In this document: piece by piece, positions 6,731 to 11,289 of the stretch | How the letters are laid out: each line of letters begins with the position of its first letter | How positions within the stretch are numbered: the stretch's first letter is position 1 | Assembly (NCBI GenBank): GCA_038998005.1 | Contig: JAVZIY010000019.1 | Location: 1-11,289 of the forward strand | Direction of reading: 5' to 3' | DNA: 11,289 nucleotides | Source of the DNA: CALIKW01 sp038998005 | Lineage (GTDB): Archaea; Aenigmatarchaeota; Aenigmatarchaeia; CG10238-14; SCSR01 | Translations under genes and position numbers: made by a program | The notes under the pieces: generated by a model | Told to the model about the DNA's origin: nothing | Seen by the model: the letters and a program-made list of their open reading frames with translations, nothing else | Databases searched by the model: none

Positions 6731-6972
6731 ATGGCAAAATCAGAATTCGCTGAAATAAGGGATAAAATACTTTTAAAGTTGTTAGAGTATGATAAAGGAA
6801 TAGAATATTCTATGCTCAGGGATCAATTTTCTGAAAATAATAATTTCCTTAATGGTATGTTCTTTTGATTACTGAGGATAAGATGAAAATCCATTTAAAA
6901 GATGAGACGAAGTATCCTGATGGGTTAAAGTTGTTAGAAAAGTTTTTGATAAGTATTAAGGAAGAAAAATAG
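6731..6972 (+). pseudogene. small winged-helix-like gene with a frameshift
   Basis: A plus-strand frame starts at ATG 6731 (MAKSEFAEIRDKILLKLLEY onward) and stops at TGA 6866-6868 after 45 residues. The neighbouring frame continues at once from 6865 (LITEDKMKIHLKDETKYPDG, then LKLLEKFLISIKEEK) to TAG 6970-6972. Adding one T to the TTCTTTT run at 6860-6866 joins them into an 80-residue protein. That would have a helix-rich front and a LITEDKMKIHL beta wing, like a small winged-helix DNA-binding protein. It lies 36 bases after tRNA-Ile. A TATA-like AAATTTTTAA (centre about 6706) is suitably placed for a leaderless start. It could be a real mutation, phase variation in a T-run, or an assembly error. 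Family not identified. Confidence 0.6.
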
Positions 6973-6973
6973 C

Positions 6974-7042
6974 TTGCCAAATTATTATGATGAAATATCA
7001 GCCTATGCTGATTTTAAAAGACAAGTTGCAAAAAGAGTTTAA
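6974..7042 (+). other. possible gene fragment after the frameshifted gene
   Basis: A 22-residue stretch (LPNYYDEISAYADFKRQVAK, then RV) follows the previous stop at once and ends in TAA at 7040-7042. Its start is a TTG without a ribosome-binding site. NYYDEIS resembles the beginning of many archaeal methyltransferases, but there is too little sequence to say. It may be a remnant; with 6731-6972 it fills the 358 bases between tRNA-Ile and the THEP1 gene. Confidence 0.2.
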
Positions 7043-7052
7043 GCTAACTCTC

Positions 7053-7565
7053 TTAAATATAAGCTAATATTTTTCTACTGATATTTATTGGTAAATAATT
7101 TCTATTTTTCTCATTTACTTCTATAATTTCCCCAAAATCCTTGAATTTTTTAATAAAATTTCTGTGCAATGTTGCAATCAATGGTTTTTCTATTAAAATT
7201 AGCTCATAAATCTTTTTCTCAAATTCTTTACTTAAAAATTCCATTTTTCCTATTTCATCCAGTATAATCACATCACTATTTTGAATTGCAAAATCAATAG
7301 CTTTCAAAGCTATTTTTTCAAAAGCTCCTATATTAATTCCATACTTTCCTATCCTTGGCCCAATTTTAAAATCCACACTTGCAAAAATCTCCATTTCATT
7401 AGAGAAAATATTCTTGACATAAAATCCAACTCTTTTTCCGCTTTCTACAATTTCTGGTGTAATAAACCCGCCAACTTTTACTTTTTTATTCTTAAGAAAA
7501 TCTATAATTTTTAATACAATAGTTGATTTACCAGCTCTTGGCTTTCCTGTTAGAAAAATCTTCAC
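7053..7565 (-). CDS. THEP1-type nucleoside-triphosphatase
   Basis: This 170-residue protein matches the thermophile THEP1/NTPase family, which hydrolyses ATP, GTP and other NTPs; the cellular role is unsettled. The P-loop GKPRAGKST is at 7-15 and the Walker B stretch VIILDEIGKMEFL at 99-111. The conserved GGFITPEI lies at 32-39, and a basic ATLHRN follows at 131-136. Length is normal for the family (about 170-190). The start is GTG at 7565, with no Shine-Dalgarno site. A TATA-like CTTAAAAATTTTT (minus strand, 7591-7603) lies about 32 bases upstream, so a leaderless or near-leaderless message is likely. Alternatively it is co-transcribed with the initiator tRNA 46 bases upstream. It is convergent with the frameshifted plus-strand gene. 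Confidence 0.93.
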   Translation of the reverse strand: MKIFLTGKPRAGKSTIVLKIIDFLKNKKVKVGGFITPEIVESGKRVGFYVKNIFSNEMEIFASVDFKIGPRIGKYGINIGAFEKIALKAIDFAIQNSDVIILDEIGKMEFLSKEFEKKIYELILIEKPLIATLHRNFIKKFKDFGEIIEVNEKNRNYLPINISRKILAYI

Positions 7566-7586
7566 ATTATTTTATTGAATCTTCTT

Positions 7587-7603
7587 TTAGAAAAATTTTT
7601 AAG
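7587..7603 (-). promoter_or_regulatory. AT-rich element: THEP1 promoter and/or tRNA terminator
   Basis: The minus-strand sequence CTTAAAAATTTTTCTAA could act as the TATA box of the THEP1 gene. Its T5 run, 17-21 bases past the initiator tRNA, could also terminate the tRNA transcript. The sequence does not separate the two roles. Confidence 0.4.
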
Positions 7604-7641
7604 TTAAAGTATAGCGGGGGGTGGATTTGAACCACCGACCT

Positions 7642-7663
7642 TTACCCCAGGCTTTAAACCTGT
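7642..7663 (-). other. initiator tRNA intron 4 (22 bases, position 43/44)
   Basis: Exon ACCC (bases 38-41) pairs perfectly with intron GGGT. Bulges are GGA and AAA. The inner helix CAGG/CCTG closes a 7-base loop TTTAAAG. Removal joins the anticodon stem CCCGG to the variable loop AGGTC. Confidence 0.88.
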
Positions 7664-7669
7664 CCGGGT

Positions 7670-7686
7670 GTCCTATGAGCAGCCAT
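7670..7686 (-). other. initiator tRNA intron 3 (17 bases, position 37/38)
   Basis: At the canonical site, exon CTCA pairs with intron TAGG as C-G, U-G, C/A mismatch and A-U. Bulges are TAA and ACA, and the inner helix is UG/CA. The core is imperfect, but no other cut yields a seven-base CTCATAA loop with a paired stem. The exact cut could shift by one A. Confidence 0.75.
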
Positions 7687-7694
7687 TATGAGCC

Positions 7695-7708
7695 ATCCGC
7701 GAAGCTCT
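7695..7708 (-). other. initiator tRNA intron 2 (14 bases, position 29/30)
   Basis: Exon TCGC (end of the D stem, base 26 and base 27) pairs with intron GCGG (three Watson-Crick pairs and one U-G). Bulges are CGA and ATG. The inner part GAGCTTC can form two pairs. Removal joins CCG to GG, giving the 5' side of the anticodon stem, CCGGG. Confidence 0.83.
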
Positions 7709-7714
7709 CGGCGA

Positions 7715-7770
7715 GCACTCCAGGCTGCTTTGGGCAAGCAGAAGCTTTCTACCCCGCTATCCTGGAGTAC
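7715..7770. repeat. 10-base inverted repeat: initiator tRNA 5' flank and D arm
   Basis: On the minus strand GTACTCCAGG (7770-7761), just before the tRNA, is complementary to CCTGGAGTGC (7724-7715) in the D loop and stem. Nine pairs are Watson-Crick and one is U-G. If the flank is transcribed, the hairpin would compete with D-arm folding and enclose intron 1. Confidence 0.7.
7730..7748 (-). other. initiator tRNA intron 1 (19 bases, position 10/11)
   Basis: Exon GGGT (acceptor bases 5-7 plus U8) pairs with intron GCCC (three G-C pairs and one U-G). Bulges are AGA and AAA, cut after the second base. The inner helix AAGC/GCTT closes a TTCT tetraloop. Removal rebuilds the D stem GAGC/GCTC, which the intron splits after its first base. 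Confidence 0.88.
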
Positions 7771-7778
7771 ATTTAATT

Positions 7779-7800
7779 CTATATACAGTTTGTATTTAAA
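7779..7800 (-). promoter_or_regulatory. TATA elements upstream of the initiator tRNA
   Basis: Two minus-strand candidates are present. TGTATATAG (centre about 7784) is 26 bases from the mature 5' end and would start transcription on the tRNA itself. TTTAAATACA (centre about 7797) would start near 7771 and include a leader of about 13 bases. Confidence 0.5.
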
Positions 7801-7834
7801 AGAATTATTTTTCATTCTAATAAGTATAACTGAA

Positions 7835-8899
7835 TCAAACTTTTGAAATGATCCTGGTTCTTCCCCTAGCTTTCTTTTCTTCTTTAATCTTTATTAAACC
7901 TATGCTAGCTAGATGTTTTAAAAATTCTCTGAATCTTCTTTGGGTAATAGGATTTTCTACTCTACATGAATAGATTTTATATAATTCTCCAGAAGTAAAA
8001 TTCTCCTTTTCTTCCAAAATTTTAAGAATTTCTTTTTCCACTTCACCTACTCTTTCTTCAAGAATTTTTGGTTTAATTTTTCCAACTTCCTTTAAAATTT
8101 TTTTTATATGTTCAACTTTGAGCATTTCAGCATTTTCTTCTTCAGCAAGTCTCCCAGCTTTAAGTAAACATTCTAAACCAACTCTTACATCTCCTCCTTT
8201 TTTGACTGCATGATTTGCGACTATTAAGCTAACGCCTTTCTCTACTTTTAAAAATCCATGTTTAATTCTTTCCTCAAGAATATCTTTCATTTCCATTAAA
8301 GTGTATGGCTTAAATTCTATTTCTTCTATGCTTAAACTACTTTTAATTCTTTGCTCAAGATTAGCGAATATATGGGGATTATTCGAAACAAAAACTATAC
8401 CTATAGGATTTTTAACATATTGATTTAGTCTTAGCAAATCATATAAAACCTCTTGCGATTTGAAAATTAATTGATCTACCTCATCCAAACAAACTATTAG
8501 CCCTTTTTTGCTTTTTTCTAAACTTTCAATCAGTCTGGATAAAATTTCATCTTTTGCCCATCCTCTTCTTGGAATAGGAAATCCCAAATTTAAAACTATT
8601 TCTGTTAAAACAGCTTGAGTTGTATTGAAATCCCAGCAGTTTACATAGATGGTCTTAATTCCCGAATAATTTTCAAATTCTCTAAAAACAAATTTTACTA
8701 CTGCAGTTTTTCCTATTCCAGAAGGACCAAATATGAAAGTATTCTGGGGTTTTCTTCCTTGAGAAGCTGGTAATAAATTTTTGGCAAGCTGTTTTATTTG
8801 ATTTTCTCTGTGTGGTAAAAATTCTGGCAAGTATTCAGGAAATAAAATTTCCTCATTTTTAAAAATTTTTGATTCATTAATTTCTGAAAAAATATTCAT
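7835..8899 (-). CDS. cdc6: Orc1/Cdc6 replication initiator ATPase
   Basis: A 354-residue archaeal Orc1/Cdc6, expected to bind replication origins and load the MCM helicase. Residues 28-50 carry the start of the AAA+ module (LPHRENQIKQLAKNL). Walker A is GPSGIGKT (58-65), Walker B LIVCLDEVDQ (134-143), sensor 1 is around FVSNNP (170-175), and sensor 2 lies in GGDVRVGLECLLKAGRLAE. The last 80 residues form a winged helix (LEEKENFTSGELYKIY, then TQRRFREFLKHLASIGLIK). Length is slightly short of the usual 380-410. The ATG at 8899 overlaps the lysS stop as ATGA, so it is translationally coupled to lysS. No origin-recognition-box repeats are evident in the short flanking spaces, so I do not claim an origin here. 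Confidence 0.95.
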   Translation of the reverse strand: MNIFSEINESKIFKNEEILFPEYLPEFLPHRENQIKQLAKNLLPASQGRKPQNTFIFGPSGIGKTAVVKFVFREFENYSGIKTIYVNCWDFNTTQAVLTEIVLNLGFPIPRRGWAKDEILSRLIESLEKSKKGLIVCLDEVDQLIFKSQEVLYDLLRLNQYVKNPIGIVFVSNNPHIFANLEQRIKSSLSIEEIEFKPYTLMEMKDILEERIKHGFLKVEKGVSLIVANHAVKKGGDVRVGLECLLKAGRLAEEENAEMLKVEHIKKILKEVGKIKPKILEERVGEVEKEILKILEEKENFTSGELYKIYSCRVENPITQRRFREFLKHLASIGLIKIKEEKKARGRTRIISKV

Positions 8900-10503
8900 A
8901 AAACTTCCTTTAACTTTTTAATAGCTTCATCTTTCACTTCAACTAAATATGGCCCAAGTCTTGGCCCTTTTTCAGATTTAAGGATAATTTTGTACAAAAG
9001 TTTAAAAAATTCTTGCGGTTTGATTTCATTATTTCTTGAAATCTCAAATATTTTTGTTTGCAGTTTTTCGCCATCACTTTCTTTTTCCAAGGCACAAACA
9101 ACTTCATTTATTGCTTTCTTTTCTTTTTTGGAAATCTTTATTTCAATATCTTTTTTTTCATCGTTTACCCAATTCTTAGCAAATTCCAGCCTTCTCTTTA
9201 GATCTTCAATTAAATTTTCTTTAACTTCACCTTCGATTAACTTCATTTCTTTTAATTTTTCTATTGCAAATTCTAATTGATTCTTTTCTGGTAATATTCT
9301 TGCTATTTCTATTAACTTATAATAAGGAATATGCAAGGAAGGAGTTTTTGGTGGGTTAAGAAAGAATACATATTCAAAAAGTCTTTTTGTATTTATTTCG
9401 TCTCTCTCGTTCTCAATCTTTTCTAATCCAAAATAAATTCTCTCAAGTTTATTGAGTTCATCCATGTATTTTGGGATATCAGTTATATCAAGTTCCCTTG
9501 TTCCTTCGAACCTCTTAAACATTAAAAGAATTAGACTTTGAACGCTTCCGTATTTAAACCAAACTTGAGGAGTAAAGACATTTCCATAAGATTTTGAAAT
9601 CTTTTTCCCACCTTTCTCTAGAAACATCTCATAGATTATGTGAACCGGTGGCTCGAAACCAAAAATTTCTCTGCAAATTTGATCGTTCACTTTTACTGAA
9701 TCATAAATATCCTTTCCACAAGCCTCAAAAACTATTCCTAAAGCTTTCCATCTTGCTGCAAACTCACCCTTCCAACTCAACTTTCCATTTCCTTTGAAGT
9801 AACTTGCCTCACCTTTGTATCCACAGCCACTCACAATTATTTCCTTTCCCGTATTAAGGTTCTTTCCTATAAATTGTTGATCGCAAATGTAAAGTACTTT
9901 ATGCTCTTCCGGAATTAATTGATAGGCTCTTGTGGTGTAAATTTTTCCACATCTTTCACAGACAGGAAAATAAGGAAGCATTTCGACAAATTTTTCTTGT
10001 CCAAGGATTTCTTTAACTATTTTCCCAATTTTATCTGCATTCAAAAGTATTTTCTCTATTTCTTCATCCAAAATGCCTTTTCTATAATTTTTTGTTCCAG
10101 AATTGAAAATATAATCTATTCCAGCCTTTTCTATTGCTTCAATAAGCAATGAACTCATGTGTTCACCATAACTTGAATGACAATTAAATGGATCTGGAAT
10201 ATCAGTAACAGGAGTTCCTATATATTTTTCTAGCCAATTTGGTAATGTATACGGAACCTTTCGTAAACCATCCCTATCATCAGAATAGGCAATAAATTCT
10301 GACTTGAAGCCCAAATCTCTTAAAGCCAAAGTTACACCGAATTGTCTAACAACATCACCAAAACTTCCTATATGTGGAAAGCCGGAAGCTCCTAAGCCAG
10401 ACTCTGTTCTAAAAACTTTTATTCCTCTTTTTAACTTCTCCTCTCTTTCAACTATTTGCTTTGCTATTTTATCCAGCCAGAACTCATATTTTTTTTCTTT
10501 CAT
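8896..10503 (-). CDS. lysS: lysyl-tRNA synthetase, class I
   Basis: A 535-residue class I LysRS, which charges tRNA-Lys and is found in most archaea and some bacteria, unrelated to the class II enzyme. The HIGH-type signature is FPHIGSFGD (42-50, HIGS at 44-47) and the KMSKS-type loop is KISKS (301-305). Four cysteines (C182, C185, C207, C227) fit a zinc-binding insertion between them. A helical anticodon-binding region occupies the C-terminal third, ending GPRLGPYLVEVKDEAIKKL. Length is normal for the family. The ATG at 10503 has no clear Shine-Dalgarno site, only a weak GGTAG. A TATA-like element about 27 bases upstream suggests a short or absent leader. It overlaps cdc6 by 4 bases and lies 43 bases from the tRNA-Val gene. 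Confidence 0.97.
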   Translation of the reverse strand: MKEKKYEFWLDKIAKQIVEREEKLKRGIKVFRTESGLGASGFPHIGSFGDVVRQFGVTLALRDLGFKSEFIAYSDDRDGLRKVPYTLPNWLEKYIGTPVTDIPDPFNCHSSYGEHMSSLLIEAIEKAGIDYIFNSGTKNYRKGILDEEIEKILLNADKIGKIVKEILGQEKFVEMLPYFPVCERCGKIYTTRAYQLIPEEHKVLYICDQQFIGKNLNTGKEIIVSGCGYKGEASYFKGNGKLSWKGEFAARWKALGIVFEACGKDIYDSVKVNDQICREIFGFEPPVHIIYEMFLEKGGKKISKSYGNVFTPQVWFKYGSVQSLILLMFKRFEGTRELDITDIPKYMDELNKLERIYFGLEKIENERDEINTKRLFEYVFFLNPPKTPSLHIPYYKLIEIARILPEKNQLEFAIEKLKEMKLIEGEVKENLIEDLKRRLEFAKNWVNDEKKDIEIKISKKEKKAINEVVCALEKESDGEKLQTKIFEISRNNEIKPQEFFKLLYKIILKSEKGPRLGPYLVEVKDEAIKKLKEVL

Positions 10504-10524
10504 TCTACCAATCTAAATTATTTT

Positions 10525-10540
10525 TTATTTTTAAAATTAA
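10525..10540 (-). promoter_or_regulatory. lysS: TATA promoter for lysS, overlapping tRNA-Val terminator region
   Basis: The minus-strand sequence TTAATTTTAAAAATAA puts a TATA core about 27 bases before the lysS ATG. The TTTT runs here also lie 7-15 bases after tRNA-Val and may end that transcript. Confidence 0.45.
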
Positions 10541-10546
10541 AAGAAA

Positions 10547-10617
10547 TGGGCCTGCCAGGAATCGAACCTGGTTCTCGGCGTTGTAAGCGCCACGTCCTAC
10601 CATTAGACTACAGGCCC
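10547..10617 (-). tRNA. tRNA-Val(UAC), no intron
   Basis: Acceptor GGGCCTG pairs with CAGGCCC; discriminator is A at 10547 and no CCA is encoded. The D arm is GTCT-AATGGTA-GGAC. The anticodon arm TGGCG-CTTACAA-CGCCG gives UAC (valine, GUA codons). The variable loop is AGAA and the T arm CCAGG-TTCGATT-CCTGG. All 71 bases fold without an intron, unlike the other two tRNAs here. Its first ten bases overlap the end of the upstream coding sequence, whose TAG stop is tRNA bases 8-10. Confidence 0.95.
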
Positions 10618-11289
10618 TTCCTATAAATTAAAACTAGAACTATTAGAATTAAAAATATTATTTCTTTTAGGCCTATTTCTCCAAGGCTAGAATAGCCACT
10701 TTTTATCTCTATTTCAAAATATTTTGCACATTTGTTAGAACTTTCTTCACATATAAATCCATTTGGGCAATTATTACAGTCAAACCATTCAGGAGATTGG
10801 GAATATACCCAAATTCCAAGATTGAAATCAGTAGAAAAGAGTGGAACTATTTTAACATTTATTGCCTTAGTTTCATTTGTTTTTACTTCTTTAATATCAA
10901 TTAAATTTTTATCAATAGAAACTAAGTTTTGGTTGTTTAATGGCGTTACGTTTACTGTGTAATTGTCTGTTAATAGACCCAAATTTTTTACATTTATAGA
11001 AATGAGAATTCTATCTCCCACCGTTGCGCTTATATTTTTAAGTGGGGAGGAAGAAAAGTATAAAGGCCAGAACTCTCTAACTTGCGGAACATATCTTACT
11101 GAAGGAAAACTTGGGTCGCTAAGCTCACATGTAAGTGAATTCTGCTTAGTGAAATCATACTGAGGTTCTGGAATAGTACAGATCCCTTGGTATGATGAAA
11201 GTATGCTGGAAGAGCAGTTCTGATAATTTCCACATTTTGTAATGTCTGTATAAGGGCAATTCAAATAACATCTAATGGCTATTTCTTTT
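10608..11289 (-). CDS. cysteine-rich membrane-anchored surface protein (N-terminus beyond window)
   Basis: An open frame enters from the right edge and ends at TAG 10610-10608, giving 226 visible residues; the true start lies outside. It has ten visible cysteines in two clusters. Residues 7-54 carry C7, C11, C19, C25, C37 and C54. Residues 171-187 carry CNNCPNGFIC and C187. Between them, about 84-165, is an Ig-like beta-sandwich of CARDB style (VGDRILISINVKNLGLLTDN, then VSIDKNLIDIKEVKTNETKA). A hydrophobic segment at about 204-221 (IIFLILIVLVLIY) followed by RKGL is a C-terminal membrane anchor. This suggests an extracellular protein held by its tail, perhaps disulphide-stabilised. It lacks a recognisable PGF-CTERM motif. 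Specific function unknown. Confidence 0.8.
   Translation of the reverse strand, partial: KEIAIRCYLNCPYTDITKCGNYQNCSSSILSSYQGICTIPEPQYDFTKQNSLTCELSDPSFPSVRYVPQVREFWPLYFSSSPLKNISATVGDRILISINVKNLGLLTDNYTVNVTPLNNQNLVSIDKNLIDIKEVKTNETKAINVKIVPLFSTDFNLGIWVYSQSPEWFDCNNCPNGFICEESSNKCAKYFEIEIKSGYSSLGEIGLKEIIFLILIVLVLIYRKGL

Larger units (their letters stand above)
7612..7758 (-). tRNA. initiator tRNA-Met(CAU) with four introns
   Basis: The gene is 147 bases. Acceptor AGCGGGG (7758-7752) pairs fully with CCCCGCT (7619-7613), discriminator A at 7612. The T arm is GGTGG-TTCAAAT-CCACC. The A1-U72 pair, TTCAAAT loop, CTCATAA anticodon loop and GGG/CCC anticodon-stem base are archaeal initiator hallmarks. 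Removing four introns (19, 14, 17 and 22 bases, total 72) leaves exactly 75 bases. The D arm is then GAGC-AGCCTGGAGT-GCTC, the anticodon arm CCGGG-CTCATAA-CCCGG and the variable loop AGGTC, all perfectly paired. Intron sites are mature positions 10/11, 29/30, 37/38 and 43/44. No unspliced fold gives a usable tRNA. Upstream lies orc1/cdc6, 76 bases away. Confidence 0.93.

Noticed and set aside
6985..7012. C/D-box small RNA: ATGATGA followed by CTGA.
   Set aside because: Only one C-like and one D-like box about 15 bases apart were found, with no second pair, so it is too short and lacks the C'/D' structure.
7670..7692. Use of the second CTCATA copy as the real anticodon loop of the initiator tRNA.
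   Set aside because: The bases before it are TG, not GG, and no BHB-compatible cut then produces a paired CCGGG/CCCGG stem with a seven-base loop.
7612..7758. tRNA-Leu(UAA) reading of the minus-strand gene, using CAGG-TTTAAAG-CCTG as the anticodon arm.
   Set aside because: That hairpin is the inner helix of intron 4. The stem would have a mismatch and the upstream 60 bases would not form a D arm, whereas the spliced model gives a perfect initiator tRNA.
7759..7834. Replication origin next to orc1/cdc6.
   Set aside because: The 76-base spacer holds tRNA promoter elements and no repeated origin-box-like sequences; the other side is lysS with a 4-base overlap.
1..11289. CRISPR arrays, insertion sequences or attachment-site repeats, including a copy of the tRNA-Ile 3' end as an integration mark.
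   Set aside because: No regularly spaced repeats, transposase-like frames or second copies of tRNA 3' ends were seen by eye.

Overview
The window reads as a coding-dense, AT-rich archaeal chromosome segment (roughly one third G+C by eye). Archaeal hallmarks seen directly are an EF-1A and ribosomal protein S10 pair, a group II chaperonin (thermosome), class I lysyl-tRNA synthetase, Orc1/Cdc6, an archaeal COG1395-type HTH regulator, an initiator tRNA with an A1-U72 pair, tRNA introns framed by bulge-helix-bulge (BHB) motifs, GGTGA Shine-Dalgarno (SD) sites, and TATA boxes about 26 bases upstream of starts. The small intergenic spaces, low G+C protein genes, G+C-rich tRNA stems and many tRNA introns suggest a thermophilic lineage, possibly DPANN (Nanoarchaeota- or Aenigmarchaeota-like). 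That placement is inference only.

Layout: almost everything is on the minus strand. From right to left: a truncated cysteine-rich surface protein (10608 to the right edge); an intronless tRNA-Val(UAC) (10547-10617); lysS overlapping orc1/cdc6 by 4 bases (7835-10503); an initiator tRNA-Met gene with four introns (7612-7758); and a THEP1-type NTPase (7053-7565). Next come two plus-strand items: a frameshifted small winged-helix-like gene (6731-6972) and a tRNA-Ile(UAU) gene with two 13-base introns (6594-6694). These are followed by the HTH regulator (5641-6561), a plus-strand orphan of 86 residues (5384-5644), the thermosome (3591-5234), tuf/EF-1A (2261-3538), a 438-base mostly empty gap, rpsJ/S10 (1493-1813), cytidylate kinase (846-1460), and a metallo-beta-lactamase-fold UPF0282 protein running off the left edge.

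The theme is translation and protein folding: elongation factor, S10, chaperonin, LysRS and three tRNAs, plus replication initiation (Orc1/Cdc6) and nucleotide metabolism (Cmk, THEP1). Thermosome, tuf, rpsJ and lysS each appear to have their own TATA promoter. S10-cmk-UPF0282 and lysS-cdc6 look like short operons.

The standout is the initiator tRNA gene. Its 147 bases reduce to a perfect 75-base tRNA only if four separate introns (19, 14, 17 and 22 bases) are removed at mature positions 10/11, 29/30, 37/38 and 43/44. Three have a perfect BHB core and one has a single mismatch. I recall three introns as the maximum described for an archaeal tRNA. The BHB motifs share residues, so an ordered splicing pathway is implied. 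The neighbouring tRNA-Ile has two introns of minimal size and a rare UAU anticodon.
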